Notes: a model not told the origin generated them from the letters alone. A stretch of 17,054 nt of DNA from Pseudomonadota bacterium (GCA_024226105.1 JAAELZ010000083.1:1-17054), one strand, 5' to 3'. Positions 6,092 to 15,264 are shown, counted from the first letter of the stretch. Numbers and translations are program-made.

Positions 6092-7372
6092 ATGCCTACA
6101 AATTCAGAACTCTTCGAGCAAGCCAGGTGTCACATCCCGGGCGGCGTCAACTCACCCGTACGCGCGTTCAAGTCTGTTGGTGGTGATCCGGTATTCATCA
6201 AGCGTGCTAAAGGTGCCTACATTTACGATGAAAATGATAAGCGCTACATCGACTACGTTGGCTCCTGGGGGCCGATGATACTCGGGCACGGTGACCAGGA
6301 AGTACTGGATGCGGTTTTGCAGGCGGCAAAGAATGGGCTGAGTTTTGGCGCACCTACGAAGGCTGAAACCGAAATGGCAGACTACGTCTGCGCGCGCCTT
6401 CCCTGGGTGGAAAAAGTACGCATGGTCAACTCCGGAACCGAGGCTACCATGAGCGCAATCCGCCTTGCCCGCGGTTATACGGGTCGTGACAAATTGATCA
6501 AATTTGAAGGCTGTTATCACGGCCATGCGGACAGCCTGCTGGTCAAGGCGGGTTCCGGTGCACTTACCTTTGGTGTCCCCACCTCTCCCGGTGTACCGGC
6601 AAGCGTTGCCGAACACACTTTAACTGCAACCTATAATGATCTACAAAGCGTACGCGAGCTACTGGAAGCAAACAACGGAGAAATTGCCTGCATTATTCTC
6701 GAACCCGTGGCGGGCAATATGAACTGTGTCCCTCCGGTCAGTGGATTTTTACAGGGGCTGCGCGATTTATGCGATCAACACGGAGCTCTTCTAATTATAG
6801 ATGAAGTCATGACGGGCTTTCGAGTTGGGCCACAAGGTGCGCAGGGCCTTTATGGCATACAGGCTGATTTAACCTGTCTGGGTAAAATTATCGGGGGTGG
6901 TATGCCGGTGGGTGCTTTTGGCGGCAAGGCCGAAATAATGGACCATTTGTCGCCCGACGGGGGCGTTTACCAGGCCGGCACGCTGTCGGGCAACCCGGTG
7001 GCAATGGCAGCAGGCCTGAAAACCTTACAAAAAACCGAATCAGACGGCTTTTACGAAGAGTTGTCGGCCAAGGTACAGTTCCTGCTAAGTGGCCTGCAGC
7101 AGGCTGCAGATGAAACGGGTATCCCATTTACCAGCAACAATGTAGGCGGTATGTTCGGCCTGTTTTTTACCGACGCACCCGGAGTTGAAAATTTTCAGGA
7201 CGTGATGGCCTGCAACAGCGAACGCTTTAATCGCTTTTTCCATGGCATGCTCGAAGCGGGTATCAATCTTGCCCCCTCTTCCTTTGAAGCCGGCTTTGTC
7301 TCGCAGGCTCATAGCGAAGCAGATTTGCAGGGAACCATCAATACCGCGAAAAAGGTAATGCAATCACTTTGA
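6092..7372 (+). CDS. hemL: Glutamate-1-semialdehyde 2,1-aminomutase
   Basis: HemL is a PLP enzyme that converts glutamate-1-semialdehyde, the product of HemA, to 5-aminolevulinate in the cytoplasm. The 426-aa length matches E. coli HemL. The PLP Schiff-base lysine is K265 in LGKIIGGGMPVGAFGGK, the same number as in E. coli. Other family landmarks are the N-terminal PGGVNSPVRAFKSVGG, the NSGTEATMSAIRLARG loop that binds the cofactor phosphate, and IIDEVMTGFRVG with the PLP-nitrogen aspartate. The ATG at 6092 fits the family N-terminus (MPTNSELFEQA), although no clear Shine-Dalgarno precedes it. It appears to be a single-gene unit, divergent from uvrD across ~190 bases and followed after 88 bases by the separate permease-nhaD operon. 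Confidence 0.98.
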   Translation: MPTNSELFEQARCHIPGGVNSPVRAFKSVGGDPVFIKRAKGAYIYDENDKRYIDYVGSWGPMILGHGDQEVLDAVLQAAKNGLSFGAPTKAETEMADYVCARLPWVEKVRMVNSGTEATMSAIRLARGYTGRDKLIKFEGCYHGHADSLLVKAGSGALTFGVPTSPGVPASVAEHTLTATYNDLQSVRELLEANNGEIACIILEPVAGNMNCVPPVSGFLQGLRDLCDQHGALLIIDEVMTGFRVGPQGAQGLYGIQADLTCLGKIIGGGMPVGAFGGKAEIMDHLSPDGGVYQAGTLSGNPVAMAAGLKTLQKTESDGFYEELSAKVQFLLSGLQQAADETGIPFTSNNVGGMFGLFFTDAPGVENFQDVMACNSERFNRFFHGMLEAGINLAPSSFEAGFVSQAHSEADLQGTINTAKKVMQSL

Positions 7373-7394
7373 TGTAGGCAAAAATTAGCTATGG

Positions 7395-7423
7395 TTACCT
7401 TGGTTGAGCCAGTGAGCTATAAT
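7395..7423 (+). promoter_or_regulatory. Sigma-70 promoter of the SLC13 permease-nhaD operon
   Basis: A perfect -10 TATAAT (7418-7423) sits 17 bases after TTACCT (7395-7400), a partial -35. A start near 7430 would leave a ~30-base leader before the ATG at 7461. It lies in the 88-base gap after hemL and is the clearest -10 element on the + strand in this window. Confidence 0.6.
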
Positions 7424-7460
7424 CGCGCGCCTCTTAAAACCTGAACAGATAGCGTAGATC

Positions 7461-9431
7461 ATGGCCCAGGATTCTTCAGCTGCTACAAGCAGACTGCCGG
7501 TGAAACAAATTGCTTCTCTGACAATTTTTATATTGCTGGGGCTTTTTCTGGCGCATACCGTTCCCACTATCGAAATCGCCTGGATGATGGCGGTGTTATT
7601 GTTGACAATCTATCTATTTGCTTTTGAAGTTGTTGAGGTCGATATTGCAGCCGTTTCAATCATGGTGTTGCTCGGGCTGTCAACCTTACTGGCACCCCTG
7701 ATGGGCCTGAGTGAAGGCCTGGTAAACAATAATCAGCTGTTTGACGGTTTTTCCAGTAACGCCGTTATCTCCATCATGGCGGTAATGATCATTGGCGCCG
7801 GGCTGGATAAAACAGGCCTGATGACCAGGGTTGCCGGGATCATTCTAAACATTGGCGGCAGCTCCGAAAAACGGATCATTCCGATCATTTCCGGCACCGT
7901 TGGCATCATTTCATCATTTATGCAAAACGTCGGGGCTGCGGCTTTGTTCCTGCCTGTGGTTTCCCGTATATCGGCACGTTCAGGACTGCCCATGTCACGC
8001 CTGCTGATGCCCATGGGCTTTTGTGCCATCCTGGGTGGTACCGTCACCATGATCGGCAGTTCACCGCTGATCCTGCTCAATGATCTGATTCTAACCTCGA
8101 ACAATACCCTGCCATCTGATCAGCAAATGAGCACCTTTGGCCTGTTTTCAGTTACCCCGATTGGCCTGGCCCTGCTCGCCACGGGTATCACTTATTTTGT
8201 GCTTGCCGGCCGCTTTGTTTTGCCCGGCGATACAAAACAGGGCGGCTCTACCGCCGCGAACACCATGAAGTATTTTCACGATGTTTATGGCATAGATTAC
8301 GAGCTGTTCGAACTGGTTATTCCGGAAGACAGCGATATCGTCGGCAAACACCTGGATGACGTCGAGACAACTTATCGAATCCGCATCATTGCCTCCAAGT
8401 TGCTGGGACAGGAAACCCGCGTCGGCCCGGGTGCGCTGGACCGGGATACCGGTTTGCAATCTGGAATGGTGCTGGGGGTGGTGGCAGAACCGGCAGACCT
8501 TAATATATTTATCGACAAATACGGGCTCAAAAAGCGTGATGAACTACGTACCTTCGCCGATGCATTATCCGCCTCCAAAGCGGGTATCGCGGAAGTAGTT
8601 ATCCCGCCCAGCTCAAAACTGATCGGGAAAAGTGCGCGCGATGTGTGGATGCGTAAAACTTACGGCATCGCAATGGTGAGTTTGCACCGCGACGGCGTCA
8701 CCATGAATGAAGGTGATGATATTCGCAACATGCCGCTGCATTCGGGTGATACGCTGGTGGTACATACCGCATGGGATGCCCTGGCCCGTATCGAAAATGA
8801 TCCGAATTTCGTTGTGGTTACAACCGAATACCCGCGTGAGGAACTGCGCCCGCATAAGGTCGGATGGGCAGCCTTGTTCTTTATCATCGCCATTGGCATG
8901 GTTTTATTTACCGATACCAAGCTTTCCGTCGCACTGCTCACCGGCGCCATCGGTATGGTTTTGTCCGGTGTTATCAATATTGATGAGGCTTATCGCGCAA
9001 TTTCATGGAAAACCGTATTTTTGCTCGCCTCGTTGATTCCTTTGGGTATTGCGGTCGAACAAAGCGGCACCGCAAAATGGATTGCGGACCAGACACTGGC
9101 TGTAGTGGGTGATATGCCAATCTGGGTGATTCAGGGCGTAATCGCACTGCTCGCCACCTTCTTTACGCTGGTGATGTCGAACGTCGGTGCAACTGTATTG
9201 CTGGTGCCGCTGGCGGTGAATATCGCAATCGGCGTTGGTGCGAATCCGGCCGTATTTGCGTTGACCGTCGCCATCGCAACCTCCAATTCATTCCTCATTC
9301 CGACCCACCAGGTTAATGCACTGATCATGGGACCGGGTGGTTATCGGGTGCCCGACTACGTTCGTGCCGGCTCAATCATGACCATCTTATTCCTGGTAGT
9401 GATGATTGTTATGATGACCCTGCTCTTTTAG
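7461..9431 (+). CDS. SLC13/DASS-family permease with two central TrkA-C (RCK-C) domains
   Basis: This is an inner-membrane secondary transporter of the divalent anion/sodium symporter superfamily; the substrate cannot be told from sequence (sulfate, dicarboxylates or other anions are known for relatives). The 656 aa divide into an N-terminal bundle of hydrophobic segments (about 18-265), a cytosolic insert with two TrkA-C-like domains and a C-terminal bundle (about 466-655). The insert repeats are around 280-355 (ELVIPEDSDIVGKHL) and 376-445 (EVVIPPSSKLIGKS, ending HSGDTLVVHTAWDAL). The pseudo-repeated transport loops are visible as SFMQNVGAAALFLPV in the first half and VMSNVGATVLLVPLAV in the second. 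The C-terminal ATSNSFLIPTHQVNALIMGPGGY is characteristic of this permease class. TrkA-C domains usually bind small ligands and gate transport. It is co-transcribed with nhaD 17 bases downstream, which suggests sodium coupling. Confidence 0.9.
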   Translation: MAQDSSAATSRLPVKQIASLTIFILLGLFLAHTVPTIEIAWMMAVLLLTIYLFAFEVVEVDIAAVSIMVLLGLSTLLAPLMGLSEGLVNNNQLFDGFSSNAVISIMAVMIIGAGLDKTGLMTRVAGIILNIGGSSEKRIIPIISGTVGIISSFMQNVGAAALFLPVVSRISARSGLPMSRLLMPMGFCAILGGTVTMIGSSPLILLNDLILTSNNTLPSDQQMSTFGLFSVTPIGLALLATGITYFVLAGRFVLPGDTKQGGSTAANTMKYFHDVYGIDYELFELVIPEDSDIVGKHLDDVETTYRIRIIASKLLGQETRVGPGALDRDTGLQSGMVLGVVAEPADLNIFIDKYGLKKRDELRTFADALSASKAGIAEVVIPPSSKLIGKSARDVWMRKTYGIAMVSLHRDGVTMNEGDDIRNMPLHSGDTLVVHTAWDALARIENDPNFVVVTTEYPREELRPHKVGWAALFFIIAIGMVLFTDTKLSVALLTGAIGMVLSGVINIDEAYRAISWKTVFLLASLIPLGIAVEQSGTAKWIADQTLAVVGDMPIWVIQGVIALLATFFTLVMSNVGATVLLVPLAVNIAIGVGANPAVFALTVAIATSNSFLIPTHQVNALIMGPGGYRVPDYVRAGSIMTILFLVVMIVMMTLLF

Positions 9432-9448
9432 AGCTGGATTCTTATCAC

Positions 9449-10840
9449 ATGATTAAACGCGCATCGCTTATTCTGACAGCGCTGCTTGCAGCCTTTCCCG
9501 CCGTATTGTTTGCCTCTGAATCTGCCGCGCAACCCCTGGATCTGACCTATAGCAGTGTCGGCATCGCCTCCATCGTGATTTTCGTGCTGGCATATGCACT
9601 GGTGATGACCGAGGAATTCACCCACATGCGAAAATCCAAACCGGTGATTGTTGCCGCCGGCCTGATATGGGCGATTATAGGTGTTACCTACAGCCAGATA
9701 GGACAATCTCACATGGCAGAAGCCGCCGTACGCCACAATCTGGAAGAATACGCGGAGCTGATGTTGTTTCTGTTAGTGGCCATGACCTACATAAATTCAA
9801 TGGAGGAACGCCGGGTATTCAGTGCTTTGCGCTCATGGTTAATCCGGAAGAAATTCAGCCTGCGCACTTTATTCTGGCTTACCGGTATTCTCGCCTTTTT
9901 CATTTCACCGATCGCAGATAACCTGACCACCGCACTTATTATGTGTGCCGTAGTGATGTCGGTCGGCGGAAGCAACACAAAGTTCGTCGCGGTTGCGTGT
10001 ATCAATATCGTGGTCGCCGCCAATGCGGGTGGCGCTTTTAGCCCCTTTGGCGATATCACCACCCTCATGGTCTGGCAGAAAGGCACGGTCGAATTCACCC
10101 AGTTTTTTGCCCTGTTTATCCCCTCAGTGGTTAACTTTGTAGTGCCTGCTGCACTTATGAGCCTGTCTATTTCAAATGATATGCCGGAAGGAGATGCTGA
10201 AGTCATCAACCTTCTGCCCGGGGCAAAACGCGTTGTCGGGCTGTTTTTGCTGACGATTATCACCGCCGTTAGTTTCCATTCCCTGCTTGGCCTGCCTCCG
10301 GTACTCGGCATGATGACCGGCCTGGGCTATCTGCAACTTCTTGGCTATTACCTGAAAATAACTCATCTGCGAAACGTAGCTGACCGCAGTACAGTAGGTG
10401 ATGTGGTGGCGTTCGATGTTTTCAGGAAAGTCGCGCGCGCAGAATGGGATACCCTGTTGTTCTTCTACGGCATAGTGCTAGCAGTCGGCGGCCTTGGTTT
10501 TCTGGGTTATCTTGCGATGGCTTCTGACCTTATGTATAACCAGTTGGGTCCCACCACAGCAAACGTGCTGGTCGGTATTTTATCGGCCATCGTAGACAAT
10601 ATCCCGGTCATGTTTGCAGTGTTGACGATGGAGCCGGCCATGGATCTCGAACAATGGTTGCTGGTCACCTTAACCGCCGGGGTCGGCGGTAGCATGCTGT
10701 CCATTGGTTCAGCCGCAGGTGTAGCATTGATGGGCCAGGCCAGGGGGGTGTACACTTTTAGTAGTCATCTCAAATGGACCCCCGTCATTGCGCTGGGGTA
10801 TGCAGCGAGTATTCTGGTGCATATTTGGCTCAACTTCTAA
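9449..10840 (+). CDS. nhaD: Sodium/proton antiporter, NhaD type
   Basis: NhaD exchanges cytoplasmic sodium (or lithium) for external protons and supports salt and alkali tolerance; it belongs to the ion transporter superfamily. The 463-aa product starts with a signal-peptide-like segment (MIKRASLILTALLAAFPAVLFA, then SES), which I recall as usual for this family, and then has about twelve hydrophobic segments. Diagnostic stretches are FISPIADNLTTALIMCAVV (about 150-168) and NAGGAFSPFGDITTLMVW (about 192-209), with the polar Asp, Asn and Thr residues expected of the ion path. Late in the protein come AIVDNIPVMFAVLTM and GSMLSIGSAAGVALMG. The ATG at 9449 is 17 bases after the permease stop with a weak GAGCTGGA between them, so the two form an operon driven from 7395. 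It ends 48 bases before the convergent comEC. Confidence 0.95.
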   Translation: MIKRASLILTALLAAFPAVLFASESAAQPLDLTYSSVGIASIVIFVLAYALVMTEEFTHMRKSKPVIVAAGLIWAIIGVTYSQIGQSHMAEAAVRHNLEEYAELMLFLLVAMTYINSMEERRVFSALRSWLIRKKFSLRTLFWLTGILAFFISPIADNLTTALIMCAVVMSVGGSNTKFVAVACINIVVAANAGGAFSPFGDITTLMVWQKGTVEFTQFFALFIPSVVNFVVPAALMSLSISNDMPEGDAEVINLLPGAKRVVGLFLLTIITAVSFHSLLGLPPVLGMMTGLGYLQLLGYYLKITHLRNVADRSTVGDVVAFDVFRKVARAEWDTLLFFYGIVLAVGGLGFLGYLAMASDLMYNQLGPTTANVLVGILSAIVDNIPVMFAVLTMEPAMDLEQWLLVTLTAGVGGSMLSIGSAAGVALMGQARGVYTFSSHLKWTPVIALGYAASILVHIWLNF

Positions 10841-10888
10841 CGGTTTGTCACACAATTATACGTTCTGGTTGCAGGGCAGCTGGTGAAG

Positions 10889-13336
10889 CTAAAGATGATC
10901 CTCTTCGCCCATCAACCAGTAACGCTTATAAACTGCCCGCCACGGTGTCGCATACACCCCCTGCTGATCAATATCGATCTTGATCCAGCCACTACCGGCT
11001 GTGTTCAGTAAGCGGATATTTCGCACATCATAGCGATCAACCACCTGTTGATGAGGGTGCTTGAATCGATTCAGATATCCCGAAGAAACAACCGCCAGCA
11101 CCGGGTCTACAGCCTGTATAAATGTTTCAGTAGAGGAAGTCTTACTACCATGATGCGGCACCAGAAGTACATCAACCCCATGCAAAGTAAGTTCGGTATT
11201 CTGTATAAGCTTTTGTTCCGTTTCTCGCTCAATATCTCCCGTCAACAGTGCACTACCAAACCGGCCTTCTACCTTAAGCACACAGGAATCATTATTGTCC
11301 GCGCCCTTGTTACCGGGTGCGGGATGAAGAAAACGAAAGTGTACCCCGTCCCACTGCCAGCTGATACCCGCCTCACAAGGTTCTGAGTCGGAATAAAACC
11401 CCGCACTTGAATACCGCCGCGCCAACGGGTGGTTTGCCAACACAGAACCCATGCCACCCACATGGTCAAGATTATCGTGGCTGGCAATCACCACATCCAG
11501 TTCAGTGACTCGCAGCTGGCGTAAAAAAGGTATGACAACCGCGCTGCCTACGTCAAAACCTGAAGGATATTTTGCCCCTGCATCGTATAATAATGCATGC
11601 CCTTGCGTCTCAACCACCACCGACAATCCCTGACCGACATCCAGCACGTGTAACCTGACGGCACCCTCCTTCCATACCGGAGCCGGAACCACAAACAAAG
11701 ACAGGAAACTCAAAAATCCGAAGTACCGCGCCCTGCCGATGTAGGGATTTAGCAAAACCATGGCTCCCGAAGCGCAAAGCAGAACCACCCACCACACGGG
11801 CGAGCTCGAAACCCAGATAGAAAAAGGTAAACCGGACAACCACTCCAACAAGGGCCATAAGTAGCCAAGTAGCGTATCTGCTACGTTAAGCAGGTAGCCT
11901 GACAATACCGACAGCCCCGTAAACAGGAACAGCAAAGCCAGAAGAATCAGTGGGACGACCAGGCTGGCAATTGCTGGAATGGCTATAAAGTTAGCCAGCA
12001 GGCTTACGATGGAAACTTGCTGAAAAAAAAGCAGTGTTAGCGGTAACAATCCGATAAAAACGGCCCACTGAACGCGCCACCACTGTCTGAACCAACGTTC
12101 TGACTTTTCCCGGAAACTACATTTCGTGCCCTGACTTTCGACACCCTGCGCGGTGAATACATAACCCCGCATCGCCAGTGCAATTGCTCCCACAGCTGAA
12201 AAGGACAGCCACAAGCCTGAACCCAGCGGGGCCAGCGGATTAAACAGCAGGACCACAAGCAATACAAAACCCAGGCTAAACAGTGTGCCGGGATTGCGGC
12301 GAAAATACTGCAATGAAAAATAGGCCAGCAGCATCAACAGGGCTCGCAGGGTTGGTAAGGAAAACCCGGCCAGGGCAGCATAGACCACCGCAGCCAGTAT
12401 GGCCGTCAAACGTGCTACTTTTTGTGCTGGATACTGCGTTCTTAGCAGCAAACTGTGTCGCCAAAACCACGAACCCAGTAAATAGGCCATGCCGGCGACC
12501 ATACCAATATGCAGGCCGGAAATAGCGATCAGGTGTGCCGTTCCGGTGTCCCGAAAAACCTGCCACTGCTGCACACTAATGCCCGTTCGAACCCCCACTG
12601 ACAGTGCATTGAGCAAGCCCCCAAATTCAAGCTCCTGCGCGTCGATAAACTGACTGATCTGTTCGCGAATCCGATCAAATTGATGCACCGCACTGGCCGG
12701 TTCAAGCAAAATCGCCGCCGGTGTTTCACGCACATACCCGGTGGCACGAATACCCTGCGAAAATAACCATTGAGCATAGTTAAACCCGCCCGGATTCAGC
12801 GAGCCATGTGCGGGTTTCAGGCGCAACTTAAGACGCCAACGCTGCCCGGCTTTTAGCTCTGGATAAGGCTGATACCAGTTGAGCAATACATCACCAGAAT
12901 AGGCATATGCCTGCGATTTATGTTCGAGTGATTCGACATTAAATTTGAAACGTAACGCTCGAGCGCGCTGCTGAGGCAAGCCCTGAACCACTCCCTTAGC
13001 CCACACATCCTGCTTAATCAGCGCTTCGGGCAGCGTATTACTGAGGCTAAGCTGTCCCCAGTAACTCCCCCATATAGCACCCAGCACCAGCAGAATCGCA
13101 GCAGCTGAGAGTGCCCGGGTCCGATGCGAAAAAAACCACAGCCCGCCAAATACCCCAAGCGCAAGCATCCATTCGAGCAGCCAGAGCTCCGCCTGGAACG
13201 GTACCAGAATCAACCCGCCCGCTACCCACCATGGCCAGCTTTGTAACAACCACGCACCCTCCTGGAGGCGTACATGCAATTTGCGAGTACTGCCTTTTTT
13301 ATGTGTGATTGGAGGTGGTCGGCATTCCTTGGCCAT
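10889..13336 (-). CDS. comEC: DNA internalization competence protein ComEC/Rec2
   Basis: ComEC forms the inner-membrane channel for single-stranded DNA in natural transformation. About 815 aa in the family's order: N-terminal membrane segments and an OB-like DUF4131 region (about 35-200), the membrane Competence domain with its hallmark AISGLHIGMVAG (about 270-281), then a C-terminal periplasmic metallo-beta-lactamase domain from about 560 (LHVLDVGQGLSVVV). In that domain are ASHDNLDHVGGM (about 620), GSALLTGDIE and LLVPHHGSKTSST. The metal motif is H-x-N-x-D-H, with Asn where the canonical fold has His. The ATG complementary to 13334-13336 was chosen; a GTG one codon earlier is equally possible, and the first ~30 residues are not family-typical, so the true start could be later. 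It is convergent with nhaD and divergent from ilvA. Confidence 0.95.
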   Translation of the reverse strand: MAKECRPPPITHKKGSTRKLHVRLQEGAWLLQSWPWWVAGGLILVPFQAELWLLEWMLALGVFGGLWFFSHRTRALSAAAILLVLGAIWGSYWGQLSLSNTLPEALIKQDVWAKGVVQGLPQQRARALRFKFNVESLEHKSQAYAYSGDVLLNWYQPYPELKAGQRWRLKLRLKPAHGSLNPGGFNYAQWLFSQGIRATGYVRETPAAILLEPASAVHQFDRIREQISQFIDAQELEFGGLLNALSVGVRTGISVQQWQVFRDTGTAHLIAISGLHIGMVAGMAYLLGSWFWRHSLLLRTQYPAQKVARLTAILAAVVYAALAGFSLPTLRALLMLLAYFSLQYFRRNPGTLFSLGFVLLVVLLFNPLAPLGSGLWLSFSAVGAIALAMRGYVFTAQGVESQGTKCSFREKSERWFRQWWRVQWAVFIGLLPLTLLFFQQVSIVSLLANFIAIPAIASLVVPLILLALLFLFTGLSVLSGYLLNVADTLLGYLWPLLEWLSGLPFSIWVSSSPVWWVVLLCASGAMVLLNPYIGRARYFGFLSFLSLFVVPAPVWKEGAVRLHVLDVGQGLSVVVETQGHALLYDAGAKYPSGFDVGSAVVIPFLRQLRVTELDVVIASHDNLDHVGGMGSVLANHPLARRYSSAGFYSDSEPCEAGISWQWDGVHFRFLHPAPGNKGADNNDSCVLKVEGRFGSALLTGDIERETEQKLIQNTELTLHGVDVLLVPHHGSKTSSTETFIQAVDPVLAVVSSGYLNRFKHPHQQVVDRYDVRNIRLLNTAGSGWIKIDIDQQGVYATPWRAVYKRYWLMGEEDHL

Positions 13337-13481
13337 CACTATTTCCGTATAATGTATGAATCGGGATTTCGACCTGATCCGGGCACAAGGTAAAACGTCT
13401 AAATATTTTCCCTTCGCACCTGAGCCAGGCTAAATACCCAAATCCATTATAACGCGATTTTCAGACGAAGCAAAAACTTAA

Positions 13482-15008
13482 ATGAAGGGCCAATACCTGA
13501 AAAAGATACTCAACGCACGTGTTTATGACGTTGCGATCGAAAGCCCGCTGCTAACCGCAAATCGCTTGAGCAAACGTCTGGGTAATACGCTGTGGTTAAA
13601 GCGCGAAGACCTGCAGCAGATATTTTGCTACAAGCTACGTGGAGCCTTTAACAAGATGTCCGGGCTGAGCCAGGCTGAGCTGGGAAAAGGTGTGGTAGCT
13701 GCGTCGGCGGGGAACCATGCTCAGGGTGTTGCGCTGGCGGCTCAAAAACTCGGTTGCCGGGCGGTGATTTTCATGCCCACAACCACACCTGATATTAAAA
13801 AAGAATCGGTTGAAAACCTGGGTGGGATCGTCAGGCTGGTAGGCGACAGTTACTCCGATGCCGGTGTGGCAGCCCATCAGTACTGTGAAGCAAAAAACAT
13901 GACCTACATCCCGCCATTTGACGATCCTGATGTTATCGCAGGGCAGGGCACAGTCGCGGCTGAAATCATTCGCCAGACCCAGCACCCGCTGGATGCTATT
14001 TTTATTCCCACCGGAGGCGGTGGCCTCATTTCCGGCATGGCAGCCTATATCAAAGCCGTGCGACCTGAAATTAGAATAATCGGTGTTGAGCCTGATGATT
14101 CTGATGCCATGACACAATCCATCGCTGCAGGTGAGCGACTGATTCTCGACGATGTGGGGATTTTTGCAGACGGCGTTGCGGTAAAACAGGTAGGCATCGA
14201 GACCTTTCGGTTGTGTCAGGAGTATGTTGACGAATTTATTGTGGTATCAACTGATGAACTGTGTGCGGCAATAAAAGACGTCTACGAAGACACGCGCTCA
14301 ATCATGGAGCCCGCGGGCGCACTGGGGGTTGCTGGCGCTAAAAAATGGCTGAAACTGAAAGAAGATCAGGGTGAGCCGCAAAAAGACCGGCATTTTGCAG
14401 CCATACTGACTGGCGCGAATATGAATTTTGATCGCCTGCGACACGTCTCAGAACGCGCAGAAATTGGCGAAGGCCGGGAAAACATCATCGCCGTCGTCAT
14501 CCCGGAAAAACCGGGCAGTTTCCAGCGTCTGTTTAAAACCATTGGCGATATGAGCATCACCGAGTTTAACTATCGCTATAGCGGGCCCGATCTGGCCAGT
14601 ATTTTTATCGGTTTCCAGGCTACCGACCATGCGCTGGTTGAAAGTTGCCTCGCCGATCTTAAGAGAAATAATTATCACCCCGTTGATCTGTCGGCCAATG
14701 AGCTCACCAAGGTACACGGCCGGCACCTGGTCGGCGGGCGGGCACCGGAACTGGATGATGAGCGCATGCTGAGCTTCCAGTTTCCTGAGCGACCGGGTGC
14801 CTTACTCGATTTTCTTGAACAGATCAGCGGGCGCTGGAACATCAGCCTGTTTCACTACCGCAACCACGGCTCGGATTTTGGCCGGGTACTGTGTGGCTTA
14901 CAGGTTCCTGCAAAAACAGGGGCTGAATTTGAGCAATTCCTGGAAGATTTAGGTTACCACTACTCAGATCAGACCAATAATCCGTTCAACGCACTATTTT
15001 TATCTTGA
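13482..15008 (+). CDS. ilvA: Threonine ammonia-lyase (threonine deaminase), biosynthetic
   Basis: IlvA deaminates L-threonine to 2-oxobutanoate, the first step of isoleucine synthesis, through a reactive enamine. The 508 aa comprise a PLP catalytic domain (about 1-320) and two C-terminal ACT-like domains (from about 333, ENIIAVVIPEKPGSF, and from about 427, MLSFQFPERPGALLDFL). The two ACT domains mark the long biosynthetic form, feedback-controlled by isoleucine and valine in relatives, rather than the short catabolic TdcB. The PLP lysine is K51 in FCYKLRGAF. The asparagine loop is SAGNHAQGVALAA and the phosphate loop GGGGLISGMAAY. No clear Shine-Dalgarno precedes the ATG, and I saw no leader peptide rich in Ile/Val/Leu codons, so classic attenuation is not apparent. 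The 81-aa gene follows after 8 bases. Confidence 0.97.
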   Translation: MKGQYLKKILNARVYDVAIESPLLTANRLSKRLGNTLWLKREDLQQIFCYKLRGAFNKMSGLSQAELGKGVVAASAGNHAQGVALAAQKLGCRAVIFMPTTTPDIKKESVENLGGIVRLVGDSYSDAGVAAHQYCEAKNMTYIPPFDDPDVIAGQGTVAAEIIRQTQHPLDAIFIPTGGGGLISGMAAYIKAVRPEIRIIGVEPDDSDAMTQSIAAGERLILDDVGIFADGVAVKQVGIETFRLCQEYVDEFIVVSTDELCAAIKDVYEDTRSIMEPAGALGVAGAKKWLKLKEDQGEPQKDRHFAAILTGANMNFDRLRHVSERAEIGEGRENIIAVVIPEKPGSFQRLFKTIGDMSITEFNYRYSGPDLASIFIGFQATDHALVESCLADLKRNNYHPVDLSANELTKVHGRHLVGGRAPELDDERMLSFQFPERPGALLDFLEQISGRWNISLFHYRNHGSDFGRVLCGLQVPAKTGAEFEQFLEDLGYHYSDQTNNPFNALFLS

Positions 15009-15016
15009 GCTGAATC

Positions 15017-15262
15017 ATGAACAACACTGAACACAAGCAGGTTGAACTGCTGGGTATCTATAACATCATGGGCGAAGGCCTGGTGGTGGAACTTCTGGAG
15101 GATGATAAAGCCGCGTTGTACGATAAACGCGGGCTTCAGTTTCGCATCATTCAACGCAACAAAAAAGGCCTGGATACTCAGGTTGAAGAGCGTGCACTGC
15201 AACAGCTAAACAGTTTCGGTACACTGGTGGAGTATAGCGAGTTCTCCAATATTCCACGCTAG
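15017..15262 (+). CDS. Hypothetical protein, 81 aa, cotranscribed with ilvA
   Basis: No family is recognised. The product (MNNTEHKQVELLGIYNIMGE...) is hydrophilic, with no membrane segment, signal peptide or cysteine. It looks like a small mixed alpha/beta domain: a predicted strand-turn-strand region LGIYNIMGEGLVVELLEDD, then ALYDKRGLQFRIIQRN, then a helix around EERALQQLNSFG. It starts 8 bases after the ilvA stop with a weak GAGCTG upstream, so it is probably co-transcribed and perhaps translationally coupled to ilvA. The hairpin repeat at 15265-15317 begins immediately after its stop. Its position would fit a small accessory protein of ilvA, but nothing in the sequence shows that. Confidence 0.7.
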   Translation: MNNTEHKQVELLGIYNIMGEGLVVELLEDDKAALYDKRGLQFRIIQRNKKGLDTQVEERALQQLNSFGTLVEYSEFSNIPR

Positions 15263-15264
15263 CA

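Noticed and set aside
7404..7409. TTGAGC as the -35 of the permease-nhaD promoter
   Set aside because: It is only eight bases from the TATAAT at 7418; TTACCT at 7395 has the correct 17-base spacing.
9787..10311. 174-codon minus-strand frame inside nhaD
   Set aside because: It is a shadow of the GC-biased nhaD coding sequence; no family features, and nhaD is unambiguous.
13348..13353. TATAAT in the comEC-ilvA divergent gap
   Set aside because: No -35 at a usable spacing was found on the + strand, and it would leave a leader of over 100 bases to ilvA; not strong enough to call a promoter.
13340..13481. Attenuator or riboswitch in front of ilvA
   Set aside because: No leader peptide with Ile/Val/Leu codon runs, no terminator hairpin and no recognisable riboswitch core were seen.
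13635..14117. 160-codon minus-strand frame inside ilvA
   Set aside because: Antisense shadow of conserved ilvA catalytic domain; no start signal or recognisable domain.
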